Below, in pieces: positions 56,007-64,000 of a DNA stretch of 64,000 bases. Origin of the DNA: Luteibacter aegosomaticola (GTDB taxonomy: Bacteria; Pseudomonadota; Gammaproteobacteria; Xanthomonadales; Rhodanobacteraceae); NCBI RefSeq assembly GCF_023078475.1, contig NZ_CP095741.1, positions 3,782,001 through 3,846,000 of the forward strand, read 5' to 3'. Position 1 is the first letter of the stretch; every line of letters begins with the position of its first letter. Under the pieces are notes generated by a model, which was given only the letters and a program-made list of their open reading frames with translations, was not told the origin of the DNA and ran no database searches. A program made the translations under genes and the position numbers.

Positions 56007-56427
56007 ACATATCGTGCTTGTTCACTTCGAACCCGCCCTTCTTGTACTCCGCCCAGCGCGTTCGTGAACCATCACGCTCGGCCGGATCGGCGGCCACCAC
56101 TTCTAGCACGCGATCGAACTGGCCCGGTGCGCAGACATCACGCAGGTTGATGACCATCGGCCGGTCGGCGGTTTCGACACCCGGCGGCACGATGAGCACC
56201 GCGGTGTTCTCGTCGTCTTCATCCCCCGCCAGCTGGTGGGGGATGAAGGCGTCTTCGTCGAACGCCCACAGGTACTCGTCGATCGCTTCCGCCTGCTCGA
56301 AATCACGGGTGAGGATCAGCGTGGGCTGGCCTGCCCCGAAAGCCCGCTTGGCCAGCTCGCAGACGAGCAGCAGCGGGTCTTCGCGAAAACGCGGCTTGTC
56401 GATCAGGTAGAAGTCGGCGCGCGGCAT
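56005..56427 (-). CDS. holC: DNA polymerase III chi subunit
   Basis: 140 residues. MPRADFYLIDKP, LVCELAKRAFG, DEYLWAFDEDAFIPH and the VVINLR-like block match HolC. It links the clamp loader to SSB. Located just after pepA on the minus strand (9 nt), a conserved pepA-holC-valS neighbourhood, except that valS is here on the opposite strand. Confidence 0.93.
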   Translation of the reverse strand: MPRADFYLIDKPRFREDPLLLVCELAKRAFGAGQPTLILTRDFEQAEAIDEYLWAFDEDAFIPHQLAGDEDDENTAVLIVPPGVETADRPMVINLRDVCAPGQFDRVLEVVAADPAERDGSRTRWAEYKKGGFEVNKHDM

Positions 56428-56436
56428 CGGGTGCGA

Positions 56437-57924
56437 TCAACCGTTGACGCGATCGAGCAGCCACTGGGCCAGGAGCGGCACCGGGCGACCGGTGGCGAGG
56501 CCCTTGCGGCCCTCGTCCCAGGCGGTACCAGCGATATCCAGGTGCGCCCAGCGCCGGCCTTCCGTGAAGCGGGCCAGGAAGCAACCGGCCGTGATGGCAC
56601 CGGCGTACTTGCCACCGATGTTGGCCACGTCGGCGAAGCCGGACTCGAGCTGCGACTGGTAGTCGTCCCACAGCGGCAGGCGCCATGCACGGTCGAGGGT
56701 GTCTTCACCCGCGGCCAGCAGCTCGGCCGAGAGCGATTCATCCTTGGTCATGAGGCCCGAGGCATGCTTGCCGAGGGCGACGACGCAGGCGCCGGTCAGC
56801 GTGGCGGCGTCGATCATGGTGTGCGGATCGAAGCGCTTGCCGGTGTAGGTCAGCGCATCGCACAGGATCAGGCGGCCTTCCGCATCGGTGTTCAGCACCT
56901 CGATGGTGATGCCGGCGAGGCTGGTAAGCACGTCGCCCGGGCGGTAGCTGTTGCCGTCCGGCATGTTTTCCACAGCCGGGACCACGCAGACCAGGTTCAC
57001 CGGGAGCTTCATCTCGACGGCGGCCACGAAGGCACCAAGCACGCCAGCGGCGCCGCCCATGTCGAACTTCATCTCTTCCATGCCGGGGCCCGGCTTGAGG
57101 CTGATGCCGCCCGTATCGAAGGTGATGCCCTTGCCGACGAAGGCGTAGGGGCGGTCGCCCTCCTTGCCACCGTTCCACTGCAGGATGACCAGCCGCGGCT
57201 CATTGACCGAGCCACGGGCCACGGCCAGCAGCGAGCCAAAGCCTTCACGCTCCATGTCGGCGCGGTCGAGGGCCTCGAAGGTTACGCCTTCATGGGCTTC
57301 GGCGAAGGCACGGGCCTGGTCGGCGATATAGATGGGGTTGCAGATATTCGGCGGCAGGTTGCCCAGCTCGCGGGCGAAGCGGACGCCCTCGGCGATGGCG
57401 CGGGCCTGGGCCAGGCCGCTGTCGGCATCGGCCGGGCCAGCGAAGGCGATGGAGGCCAGTTCCGGCTGTGCCTTGTCGCGCGGCTTCACCGTGGCGGTGT
57501 AGCGGTAGGCGGCATGGTCGGTGGCCAGCGCGGCCACGCGGAGCTTCCAGGCGGTATCGCGGCCCGGGACGTCCACTTCCGGCAGCCAGCTGGTGGCTTC
57601 GGTGACCGGCAGGCGGCCAATGGCGCGGGCGGCCTCCAGGGTGACGCGCTGGTAGCGGGCGGCGTCGAAGGTCTTCTGGGCACCCAGGCCGACCACGAGC
57701 ACGCGGGCGGCGGCGACACCGGCCAGGTGCAGGAGGGTGACCACGTTGCCGACCTTGCCGGTAACATCGCCGCCTTCCACCAGGCGCTTGATGGCGCCGT
57801 TGGCGGCCGTATCGATCCTGGCCGCGGCGCTGGTCAGGATACCGTTCTCGTAGACGCCGACCACGGCCACCGGGGTGGTGGTCGACTCAGGAGCGTTGGA
57901 ACTGAGGCTGAACTGAACCGTCAT
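56437..57924 (-). CDS. pepA: leucyl aminopeptidase (cytosol aminopeptidase)
   Basis: 495 residues. YAFVGKGITFDTGGISLKP supplies the first metal Lys/Asp, and the signature NTDAEGRLIL is intact; AALTG and LTGACVVALG lie nearby. An M17 hexameric enzyme cleaving N-terminal residues; in E. coli it also serves as a DNA-binding accessory protein in Xer recombination. Divergent from lptF. Confidence 0.96.
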   Translation of the reverse strand: MTVQFSLSSNAPESTTTPVAVVGVYENGILTSAAARIDTAANGAIKRLVEGGDVTGKVGNVVTLLHLAGVAAARVLVVGLGAQKTFDAARYQRVTLEAARAIGRLPVTEATSWLPEVDVPGRDTAWKLRVAALATDHAAYRYTATVKPRDKAQPELASIAFAGPADADSGLAQARAIAEGVRFARELGNLPPNICNPIYIADQARAFAEAHEGVTFEALDRADMEREGFGSLLAVARGSVNEPRLVILQWNGGKEGDRPYAFVGKGITFDTGGISLKPGPGMEEMKFDMGGAAGVLGAFVAAVEMKLPVNLVCVVPAVENMPDGNSYRPGDVLTSLAGITIEVLNTDAEGRLILCDALTYTGKRFDPHTMIDAATLTGACVVALGKHASGLMTKDESLSAELLAAGEDTLDRAWRLPLWDDYQSQLESGFADVANIGGKYAGAITAGCFLARFTEGRRWAHLDIAGTAWDEGRKGLATGRPVPLLAQWLLDRVNG

Positions 57925-58022
57925 GACTTACTGTCCTGCAGAAGCCCGTCCGGGGCGCGGACAGGCTAGACTTAAGGTTTGCCGGCCGGGACTGACGCGG
58001 CTCCAACCGCGAATTCTATCAA

Positions 58023-59126
58023 ATGCTCAGCATCCTCGACCGTTACTTCCTGCGTGAACTGGCCTCGGGCATCCTGGCCACCGCCATCGTGCTGCTGGTG
58101 ATCTTCGCCGGCGGTGCATTCGCGGGCGTATTGCAGAAGGTCGCCAACGGCAGCATCCAGCCCAGCATCATGTTCGAAGTGCTGGGCCTGCAGATGCTGG
58201 ACCTGCTCTCCACCCTGCTCCCGATGGCTGCCTTCCTGGGCACGCTGACCTCCCTGGGGCGCATGTACCGCGAAAGCGAGATGCATGTCCTGGCCTCCTC
58301 GGGCATGGGCCCGCGCGGCATGCTGCGCCCGGTCACCCTGCTGGCGGCCCTTATCACCATCCTGGTCGGCGTGCTCTCGCTGTGGCTGGGCCCCTGGTCC
58401 GCGCGCACGGCCGATCAGGCCATCGCCGCGGCCAACAAATCCGTCATCGCCGCCGGCCTCGATGCCGGCCGCTTTACCGAGCTGCCCGGCAAGGGCGGCA
58501 TCATCTTCGTGGATACCCTGAGCCGCGACGGCACGGTACTGGGCAAGACCTTCCTGGCCACCGACCGCGTCGATTCCAACGGCAACCCGCAGGTTCGCGT
58601 GGTCAATGCGAAGCACGGCCAGATGTACCAGGAAAGCAACGGCCAGGACCGCTTCCTGGCGCTCTACGACGGCTGGCAGTTCGAGATCCCGCTGGGCGGA
58701 GACAACTGGCGGCGCATGAAATACGAGCGCAACGACGTTTCGCTGTCCAACATCAGTGATGACGACGACGATACCGATCCGGCGCATGAATCCACCACCA
58801 CCCAGTTGTTCAAGCAGGGCACCGCCGATGCCATGGGTGAACTGGTGACACGCTTCGCGGCCCCGGTATCGACCCTTGTACTCATGATGATGGTGCTGCC
58901 GATGTCGCGGCAGGCCCCGCGCGATGCCCGCTACGGACGCCTGCTGGTCGCCGTGCTGGCCTACTTCCTCTACGTGGTGTGGCAGCTCATCGCCCGCACG
59001 CAGATCATCAAGGGCCACCTGCATACCTCGGCGCCGATCTGGATGCTGCACATCATTGTGTTCGCCGTCGCCGCGTGGATCTTCTGGAAGCAGAACGCGG
59101 CGCGCACCCCGAAGGTGGCCGCGTAA
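58023..59126 (+). CDS. lptF: LPS export ABC transporter permease LptF
   Basis: 367 residues with three N-terminal helices, a periplasmic beta-jellyroll (about 135-265) and three C-terminal helices (LVLMMMVLPMSRQAPRDARYG is typical). It carries LPS from the inner membrane together with LptB2G. The Asp-rich DDDDDTD stretch near the jellyroll end is unusual. It overlaps lptG (TAATG). Confidence 0.94.
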   Translation: MLSILDRYFLRELASGILATAIVLLVIFAGGAFAGVLQKVANGSIQPSIMFEVLGLQMLDLLSTLLPMAAFLGTLTSLGRMYRESEMHVLASSGMGPRGMLRPVTLLAALITILVGVLSLWLGPWSARTADQAIAAANKSVIAAGLDAGRFTELPGKGGIIFVDTLSRDGTVLGKTFLATDRVDSNGNPQVRVVNAKHGQMYQESNGQDRFLALYDGWQFEIPLGGDNWRRMKYERNDVSLSNISDDDDDTDPAHESTTTQLFKQGTADAMGELVTRFAAPVSTLVLMMMVLPMSRQAPRDARYGRLLVAVLAYFLYVVWQLIARTQIIKGHLHTSAPIWMLHIIVFAVAAWIFWKQNAARTPKVAA

Positions 59127-60223
59127 TGGCGTCGCTCACGATCAAACGCGCCGATCGCCTGATCGGCACCAGCGTGCTCGGCACCCTGCTGCTGGTGTGG
59201 CTGGTGCTGGCCGGCTTCGATTCGCTCCAGCAATTCGTGCGCCAGCTCGGCAACATCGGCAAGAACGGTTTCTCGCTGTACGACGCCATCGCGTACATCA
59301 TGCTGACGGTGCCGCGGCGCCTGTACCAGATGTTCAGCAATGCCGCGCTCATCGGCGGCCTGCTGGGCCTGGGTGGCCTGGCCGCCACGGGTGAGCTCAC
59401 CGCGTTGCGCGCCGCAGGCATGTCCAAGCTGCGCATCGCCCAGTCGGCGGTGGGCGTGGTCGCCCTGCTCACCGTGCTCGTAGTGATCATGGGTGAAACG
59501 GTGGCGCCCTACGGCGACCAACACGCCCAGGCGATCCAGGTGCGCATGCGCTCCAGCAACCTGGGTTCCACCAGCAGCGGCCTGTGGGCGCGTGACAACG
59601 GCAAGATCATCAATGCCAAGTCGGCTATCGCGACGCAGGAAGGTGAGCTCACCACCGTGAAGCTGGTCGACGTGCGCGTGTTCACCTTCACGCCGGATGG
59701 CCAGGTGGCCGAGTTCTCGCATGGCGATAGCGCCATCCACGATGGCAACCAGTGGGTCATGACCAACGTGCGAACCAGCACGCGCGACGATAAGGGCATC
59801 CACTCGCTCACTGCCCCGACCCAGACCTGGAAATCACGCCTGAACCCGCACGTGCTGGAACAGTCGATCATCCATCCTGAATACCTCTCGATGTCCGACC
59901 TGCGCCGGAACATGCGCTACCTTCAGTCGAACGGGCAAAACCCCGGTGCCTACGCCGTGGCGTTCTGGGGCCGCGTCATCTTCCCCTTCAACGTGCTGAT
60001 CCTGGTGCTGTGCGCCATGCCCTTTGCGTTCGGCTCGCTGCGCTCGGGCGGCTTCGGCAAGCGCCTGTTCATCGGCATCATCCTTGCCATCGGCTGGTAC
60101 TTCCTGCAGGGCGCCATGGTGAACTTCGGCACGGTTTACGGCATGCCGCCGCTGCTGGCGAACCTGCTACCCACGGGCTTGCTCGTGGCCGGTGGCCTCG
60201 CCTACTTCCGGAAGTTCGGCTAG
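59126..60223 (+). CDS. lptG: LPS export ABC transporter permease LptG
   Basis: 365 residues with the same topology as LptF: IKRADRLIGTSVLGTLLLVW, LTALRAAGMSKLRIAQSAV (coupling helix to LptB), jellyroll, and GKRLFIGIILAIGWYFLQG. The pairing with lptF, the coupling-helix block and the C-terminal helices identify it. It ends nine bases from the convergent kinase gene. Confidence 0.94.
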   Translation: MASLTIKRADRLIGTSVLGTLLLVWLVLAGFDSLQQFVRQLGNIGKNGFSLYDAIAYIMLTVPRRLYQMFSNAALIGGLLGLGGLAATGELTALRAAGMSKLRIAQSAVGVVALLTVLVVIMGETVAPYGDQHAQAIQVRMRSSNLGSTSSGLWARDNGKIINAKSAIATQEGELTTVKLVDVRVFTFTPDGQVAEFSHGDSAIHDGNQWVMTNVRTSTRDDKGIHSLTAPTQTWKSRLNPHVLEQSIIHPEYLSMSDLRRNMRYLQSNGQNPGAYAVAFWGRVIFPFNVLILVLCAMPFAFGSLRSGGFGKRLFIGIILAIGWYFLQGAMVNFGTVYGMPPLLANLLPTGLLVAGGLAYFRKFG

Positions 60224-60232
60224 CCCACCCGC

Positions 60233-63200
60233 TCAGGCGGCCACGCTATCCAGCGCGGCCGCCAGTCCATCGCCGGTCAATGGCTTGCGCAGCAGGCCAT
60301 CCATGCCGGCCTCGCGCACCGCTTCGCCCTCATCGCCCGCCGAACGAGCGGTCACCGCCACGATGGGCATCGCCGCCGCCGATGCCATCCGGCGCACCAT
60401 GCGTGCCACCTGGAAACCGTCCATCACGGGCAGGTCCAGGTCGAGCAACATGACGTCAAATGAAGCCCGTGCCAGTTCGGCGAGCGCAAGCAGGCCATCG
60501 CCAACGACTTCGACCTCGTGCCCGCGCTGCCGAAGCAAGCCGGCGATGACATCCGCCACCACCGCGTCATCCTCCACTAGCAGCACCCGGCGACCGGCTC
60601 CGGTGGGCGGCAATGCCACGCCTGCGGCACATGCGCCGCCCTGGCACGTGCATGCCGATAGCGGCAGCGTCACGGTGAACGCACTCCCCACACCAGGCAC
60701 GCTATCCACCCGGATATCCCCGCCCATGAGCGAACACAGTTCGTGGCAGATCGCGAGACCAAGGCCGGATCCTTCGCCTCGCTGCCGGGTTCCGCCCTGC
60801 TCGAACCGCTCGAACAAGCGCCCGACCAACGCGCGATCCATGCCGGGTCCGGTGTCACGCACGATCATTTCGATCGCTTCACCCGTCCAGCCAAGGGCAA
60901 CAGAGACACCACCGCGTTCCGTGAATTTCACGGCGTTGTTCACCAGGTTTTGCAGGACCTGGCGCAGGCGAACCGGGTCAGCACGTACGGCACCCGGCAC
61001 CGCCGGATCGACACCAAGCGACAACGCAAGGCCCTTCTCCCGCGCGGCGGCCGAGGCAAGATCGATCGCGGCTTCGGCGATGGCGCGGGGTGCGACGCAT
61101 TCGGGCTCGAGCACAAGGCGGCGTGCTTCGATCCGCGTCAGGTCCAGTGCGTCGTTGACGAGCCGCAACAGCATCGTGCCCGAACGGCGTACCGCCTCGA
61201 CATAACCCCGCTGGGTCTCGTCCAGTGGCGTACGCGCCATCAGCTCCGCCATGCCAAGCACACCCGTCATGGGCGTGCGGATCTCGTGGCCGAGCGTGGC
61301 CATGAACTCGGTTTTCGCGGCGTTCGCTTCTTCGGCCAGGCGACGTTGCTGCTCCGCCAGTTGCACACGCATGGTCTGGCCGACGCGGGAACGCGCCGCG
61401 CACACAATGGCGACGATCGTTCCCAGTGCGGCGCCGACGTACGCCAGCCATGCCCACCAGCGCAGCCACGGCGGAGCCTGCACGTCGATCAGCAACGGCG
61501 CGGGCAGCGTGCCATCGATGCCGTCGCGGCCACGCCCGACGACGGCAAGCCGGTACAGGCCCGGCGCCAGCGTCGCGAAGTGGCCCTCGCCCTCCTTGCC
61601 TGCACGCAGCACCGTACGCGTCGCACCGCGCCCGAGGATGAATTCCACGGCATTGCGATCCGGATTCACATACGAGAGCGCCCTTGCGCGCACGGTAAGT
61701 TCGCGATCATCCCATGCGAGCCGCAACGTACCGGCATCCACGGGAAGGGCCTTGCGTGCGCCGTCGCGCAGAACGCTCGCGCCCAACAAAGCCACGCCCG
61801 GCTTGCGCGAATGATCCCGCTGGCGATCCGGGCGAAACCCCACCAGCCCGCCGAGCGTGGCGCCATAGGTCGTGCCGTCGGCGAGGCGCACGGTGGTCGC
61901 GTGGGTAAACTCCCCGTTGGCGAGGCCATCGGCCAGGCCGAACGGGCGGAACGTCCCTGCGCGCGGGTCGAAACGCCATACCCCTGTCTGGCCGTACATC
62001 CACAGCCGCCCGGTAACGTCCCGACGAATGTTGAGGATGTCGGCGGAGGGAAAACCCTGGCCACCGCCGAAGGATCGATCGAGTACGGCGTGCCCGCCTT
62101 CCCAGGTGTAGTGCTCCAGCACCCCAGGGCGCACGGCCCAGAAGCCGTCTTCATCAGGCTCGAACGCGTTGACGCGGCCCGGCGCAACGCCGGCAATGAA
62201 ACGCATGCGCCCGTCGTGGCGGTCACGCCTTGCAAGGCCCGCGAGGCTTGCCTGCCATAGGTCGCCACCCACGATTTCGATCTGCCGGGTGTCATTCGCC
62301 CCGCGCCGGGGGTCATCGAACGATAGCCGCGTGGCGCGGCGTAACGCAGGATCCAGCGCAAACACGCCTTCGCCCACGGAGGCGACATAGACCGTGCCAT
62401 CCGGTGCCTCCGTCATGGTCGTCACCGGCCGGTTGATTTGCCCGCGCAGCCACGCCGACACCTCGCCCGCGTGGATCCGGGTAAGACCATCCACCGTGCC
62501 TGCAAGAAGATCGCCCTGGCGGGTTTCCAGAAGGGACTGGACACGTGCGGTGCCGATGTCGAAGGCACGGCCGGTGCGCCCGGTCGCGGGGTCGAACGCC
62601 CTCACCCAGCCACGCAGGCCGCCAACCCACAGCCGGCCATCGCCGTGTTCCGCCACGGCGGTAACCGTCCGGCCAGGCAGGCTATGCGGATCCGTCGCGA
62701 TGTGGGCGAAGCGGGTGAAGTCTTCCCAGCTTGGGCCCAGGTAGCCAAGGCCACCGTCGTTGAGCGCGAACCACAGGCCATGCTCTCGATCTTCGATGAT
62801 GCCGCGCACCGAACGCCCCGGCAGGCCACCTTGCGCCGTCCACGCGCCTGCCACCGTGTGCACGCGGCCGTGCCGGTCCAGCATCAGCAGGCCGTCGAGG
62901 CTCGCAATCCAGGTCGTTCCATGGCTATCGGCGAGCGTGCCGTAGACCGGGATGGCCGGCACACGGCGATCGCGGCGGAATGTGCCGTCGGCGGCCCGCC
63001 GGTACAGCCCCTGCGAGGTCGCCGCGGTGACCTCGCCGCCATGTACGTCGATACCCAGCACGCGTCGTTCGCCAGCATCCTCGAAGGGCGCATGCGCCAC
63101 GCCATGGCCGTCCGGGCCAAGCATATCTATGCCGCTTTCGCTGCCAATCCAAAGGCGTCCTTCCCCGTCGGCCTTCAGCGCATGGATGGACGCCGTGGCG

Positions 63201-63730
63201 AGGGCGCCTGGGCCGGTACCTATGTGTTCCAGCCCACTGCCGTCGGCGTCGATACGGTCGAGTCCATCTGCCGTCCCGACCCAGATCGTCCCATCGCGGG
63301 TTTGCTCGAGCACGCGCACATCGGCATCGACAAGGCCATCGCGCCAGTGGACAAACGCTCCCGTTCCGGGGTCATAACGGCCTAGCCCGAGTTCAGCGCC
63401 GCCCATCCAGACCCGGCCGTCCCTGTCGACGAGCAAGGCCGTCACCGCCATGGCCGGCAGCGGATGGCTGGCATCGGGGCCGAGCCCCGGTGCTGAGAAG
63501 GTGACGCCATCGAAGCGCGCCAGGCCGGATGCCGTGCCCACCCAGATGAAGCCAGGGCCATCCTGCACCACCGCGTTGACCTTGCTGCTTGGCAAACCCT
63601 CGTGCAGACCATAGCTGCGGAACTGCGGCGTGGGTACGGGTGGCATGCTGGCGTGCGCCAGCGAGGGGATGAAGGCGATGGCCAGGGCCATCGCAACGAG
63701 AGTCCATCTCGCCATGAGCGTGTACGGCAT
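60233..63730 (-). CDS. hybrid sensor histidine kinase with periplasmic beta-propellers (two-component regulator propeller type)
   Basis: 1165 residues. Signal peptide (cleavage after SLAHA), then many Reg_prop blades (GLPSSKVNAVVQDGPGFIWVG, VWMGGAELGLGRYD and so on) to about residue 650, a Y_Y_Y-like sandwich, and one membrane helix (WLAYVGAALGTIVAIVCAA). H-box FMATLGHEIRTPMTG, ATPase motifs NLVNNAVKFTE, DTGPGM and GSGLGLAI, and a C-terminal receiver with Asp in VMLLDLDLPVMDG. In Bacteroidetes such kinases sense polysaccharides; here the ligand is unknown. The ATG at 63730 has AGGAA upstream. Confidence 0.92.
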   Translation of the reverse strand: MPYTLMARWTLVAMALAIAFIPSLAHASMPPVPTPQFRSYGLHEGLPSSKVNAVVQDGPGFIWVGTASGLARFDGVTFSAPGLGPDASHPLPAMAVTALLVDRDGRVWMGGAELGLGRYDPGTGAFVHWRDGLVDADVRVLEQTRDGTIWVGTADGLDRIDADGSGLEHIGTGPGALATASIHALKADGEGRLWIGSESGIDMLGPDGHGVAHAPFEDAGERRVLGIDVHGGEVTAATSQGLYRRAADGTFRRDRRVPAIPVYGTLADSHGTTWIASLDGLLMLDRHGRVHTVAGAWTAQGGLPGRSVRGIIEDREHGLWFALNDGGLGYLGPSWEDFTRFAHIATDPHSLPGRTVTAVAEHGDGRLWVGGLRGWVRAFDPATGRTGRAFDIGTARVQSLLETRQGDLLAGTVDGLTRIHAGEVSAWLRGQINRPVTTMTEAPDGTVYVASVGEGVFALDPALRRATRLSFDDPRRGANDTRQIEIVGGDLWQASLAGLARRDRHDGRMRFIAGVAPGRVNAFEPDEDGFWAVRPGVLEHYTWEGGHAVLDRSFGGGQGFPSADILNIRRDVTGRLWMYGQTGVWRFDPRAGTFRPFGLADGLANGEFTHATTVRLADGTTYGATLGGLVGFRPDRQRDHSRKPGVALLGASVLRDGARKALPVDAGTLRLAWDDRELTVRARALSYVNPDRNAVEFILGRGATRTVLRAGKEGEGHFATLAPGLYRLAVVGRGRDGIDGTLPAPLLIDVQAPPWLRWWAWLAYVGAALGTIVAIVCAARSRVGQTMRVQLAEQQRRLAEEANAAKTEFMATLGHEIRTPMTGVLGMAELMARTPLDETQRGYVEAVRRSGTMLLRLVNDALDLTRIEARRLVLEPECVAPRAIAEAAIDLASAAAREKGLALSLGVDPAVPGAVRADPVRLRQVLQNLVNNAVKFTERGGVSVALGWTGEAIEMIVRDTGPGMDRALVGRLFERFEQGGTRQRGEGSGLGLAICHELCSLMGGDIRVDSVPGVGSAFTVTLPLSACTCQGGACAAGVALPPTGAGRRVLLVEDDAVVADVIAGLLRQRGHEVEVVGDGLLALAELARASFDVMLLDLDLPVMDGFQVARMVRRMASAAAMPIVAVTARSAGDEGEAVREAGMDGLLRKPLTGDGLAAALDSVAA

Positions 63731-63846
63731 ACGCCAGGTTCCTAGTTCGGCGCGGATCATGCCACGCAGCGGCGGCATGCAAACCCGGCGAACGCCGCGC
63801 GTTCATGTAAGACAACCCTGACACGCTTACCCTTAGAATGCGGCGC

Positions 63847-64000
63847 ATGTCCCGACGACTTCGCTTCCTGATCGCGGCCATCGGTATCGCCGCTCTCGCG
63901 TGGCTCCTTATCGCCACGCTGGAGCGCGCCCTGGCGCTGGCCCAACGCTTCATGACGTTGCCCGAAGGCCTGCGCTGGCTCGTGGGCGTACTCGTTGTGG
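63847..64000 (+). CDS. membrane protein, N-terminal part (3' truncated by window)
   Basis: 51 visible residues: a basic start (MSRRLRF), a hydrophobic helix (LIAAIGIAALAWLLIATL), an amphipathic stretch and the beginning of a second helix (LRWLVGVLVV). TAGAAT at 63834-63839 ends seven bases before the ATG, so the mRNA may be leaderless. An in-frame ATG at 63838 is also possible. The family cannot be judged from this fragment. Confidence 0.6.
   Translation, partial: MSRRLRFLIAAIGIAALAWLLIATLERALALAQRFMTLPEGLRWLVGVLVV

Overview
The window reads as chromosome of a high-GC gammaproteobacterium of the order Xanthomonadales. Family Rhodanobacteraceae (Luteibacter, Dyella or Rhodanobacter) is my best guess. 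The grounds are the GC-rich coding sequence, the order rpsB-tsf-pyrH-frr-uppS-cdsA-dxr-rseP-bamA-lpxD-fabZ-lpxA-lpxB-rnhB with no skp, the fused MoaC-MoaB protein, an HU-like protein with a Lys/Ala tail, and many GTAGGAGC-type intergenic palindromes. The genus is an inference. There is no sign of a plasmid, prophage or CRISPR array, and I see no tRNA or rRNA gene.

Layout. 1-757 is the 3' end of parC. 804-4563 holds a Nudix hydrolase, a phosphodiester-glycosidase-like protein and a penicillin-acylase-family enzyme. 4591-7656 (minus) is a tandem pair of equal-length secreted paralogues of unknown function, possibly distant beta-barrel pore-forming proteins. 7757-13569 (minus) carries map, glnD, dapD, an ArsC/Spx-like gene and dapE (methionine processing, nitrogen sensing, lysine/peptidoglycan). 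13656-29261 is the large translation and envelope block: ribosomal protein S2, EF-Ts, UMP kinase, ribosome recycling factor, undecaprenyl-PP synthase, CDP-DAG synthase, DXP reductoisomerase, RseP, BamA, the lipid A enzymes and RNase HII. 29804-33662 (minus) is a molybdenum cofactor operon (moaA-moaD-moaE-moaCB-moeA). 33886-37713 holds the HU-like gene, then a BlaI/M56-peptidase pair whose peptidase has an unusual Pro/Ala-rich and coiled-coil tail. 37775-39204 is a HAD phosphatase and phosphatidylserine synthase.

39211-43701 (minus) is a five-gene flavin/PepSY operon (PepSY protein, DUF2271, DUF4198, ApbE, membrane flavoreductase) with a Fur-box-like palindrome upstream and a divergent two-component system at 43843-45919. 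46005-48801 is a compact operon of an alpha/beta hydrolase, two small four-helix membrane proteins and a DegT-family aminotransferase. 48811-53016 (minus) has tsaB, creD and a YoaA/DinG helicase. 53096-60223 holds valS, holC and pepA (minus), and lptF-lptG. 60233-63730 (minus) is a beta-propeller hybrid histidine kinase. A membrane protein gene starts at 63847 and runs off the window.

The most unusual non-coding structure is a pair of nested palindromic elements of about 950 bp (15826-16804 and 34370-35308). They are nearly identical, have no credible gene, and each begins immediately after the T-tract of a rho-independent terminator (tsf and the HU-like gene). Each contains four alternating copies of a 23-bp module, a perfect 31-bp inverted repeat and several perfect hairpins, and has a REP pair at its centre. 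Smaller REP-type palindromes of two sequence families lie between convergent genes. Some supply stop codons, and one is read through as the N-terminal codons of apbE.
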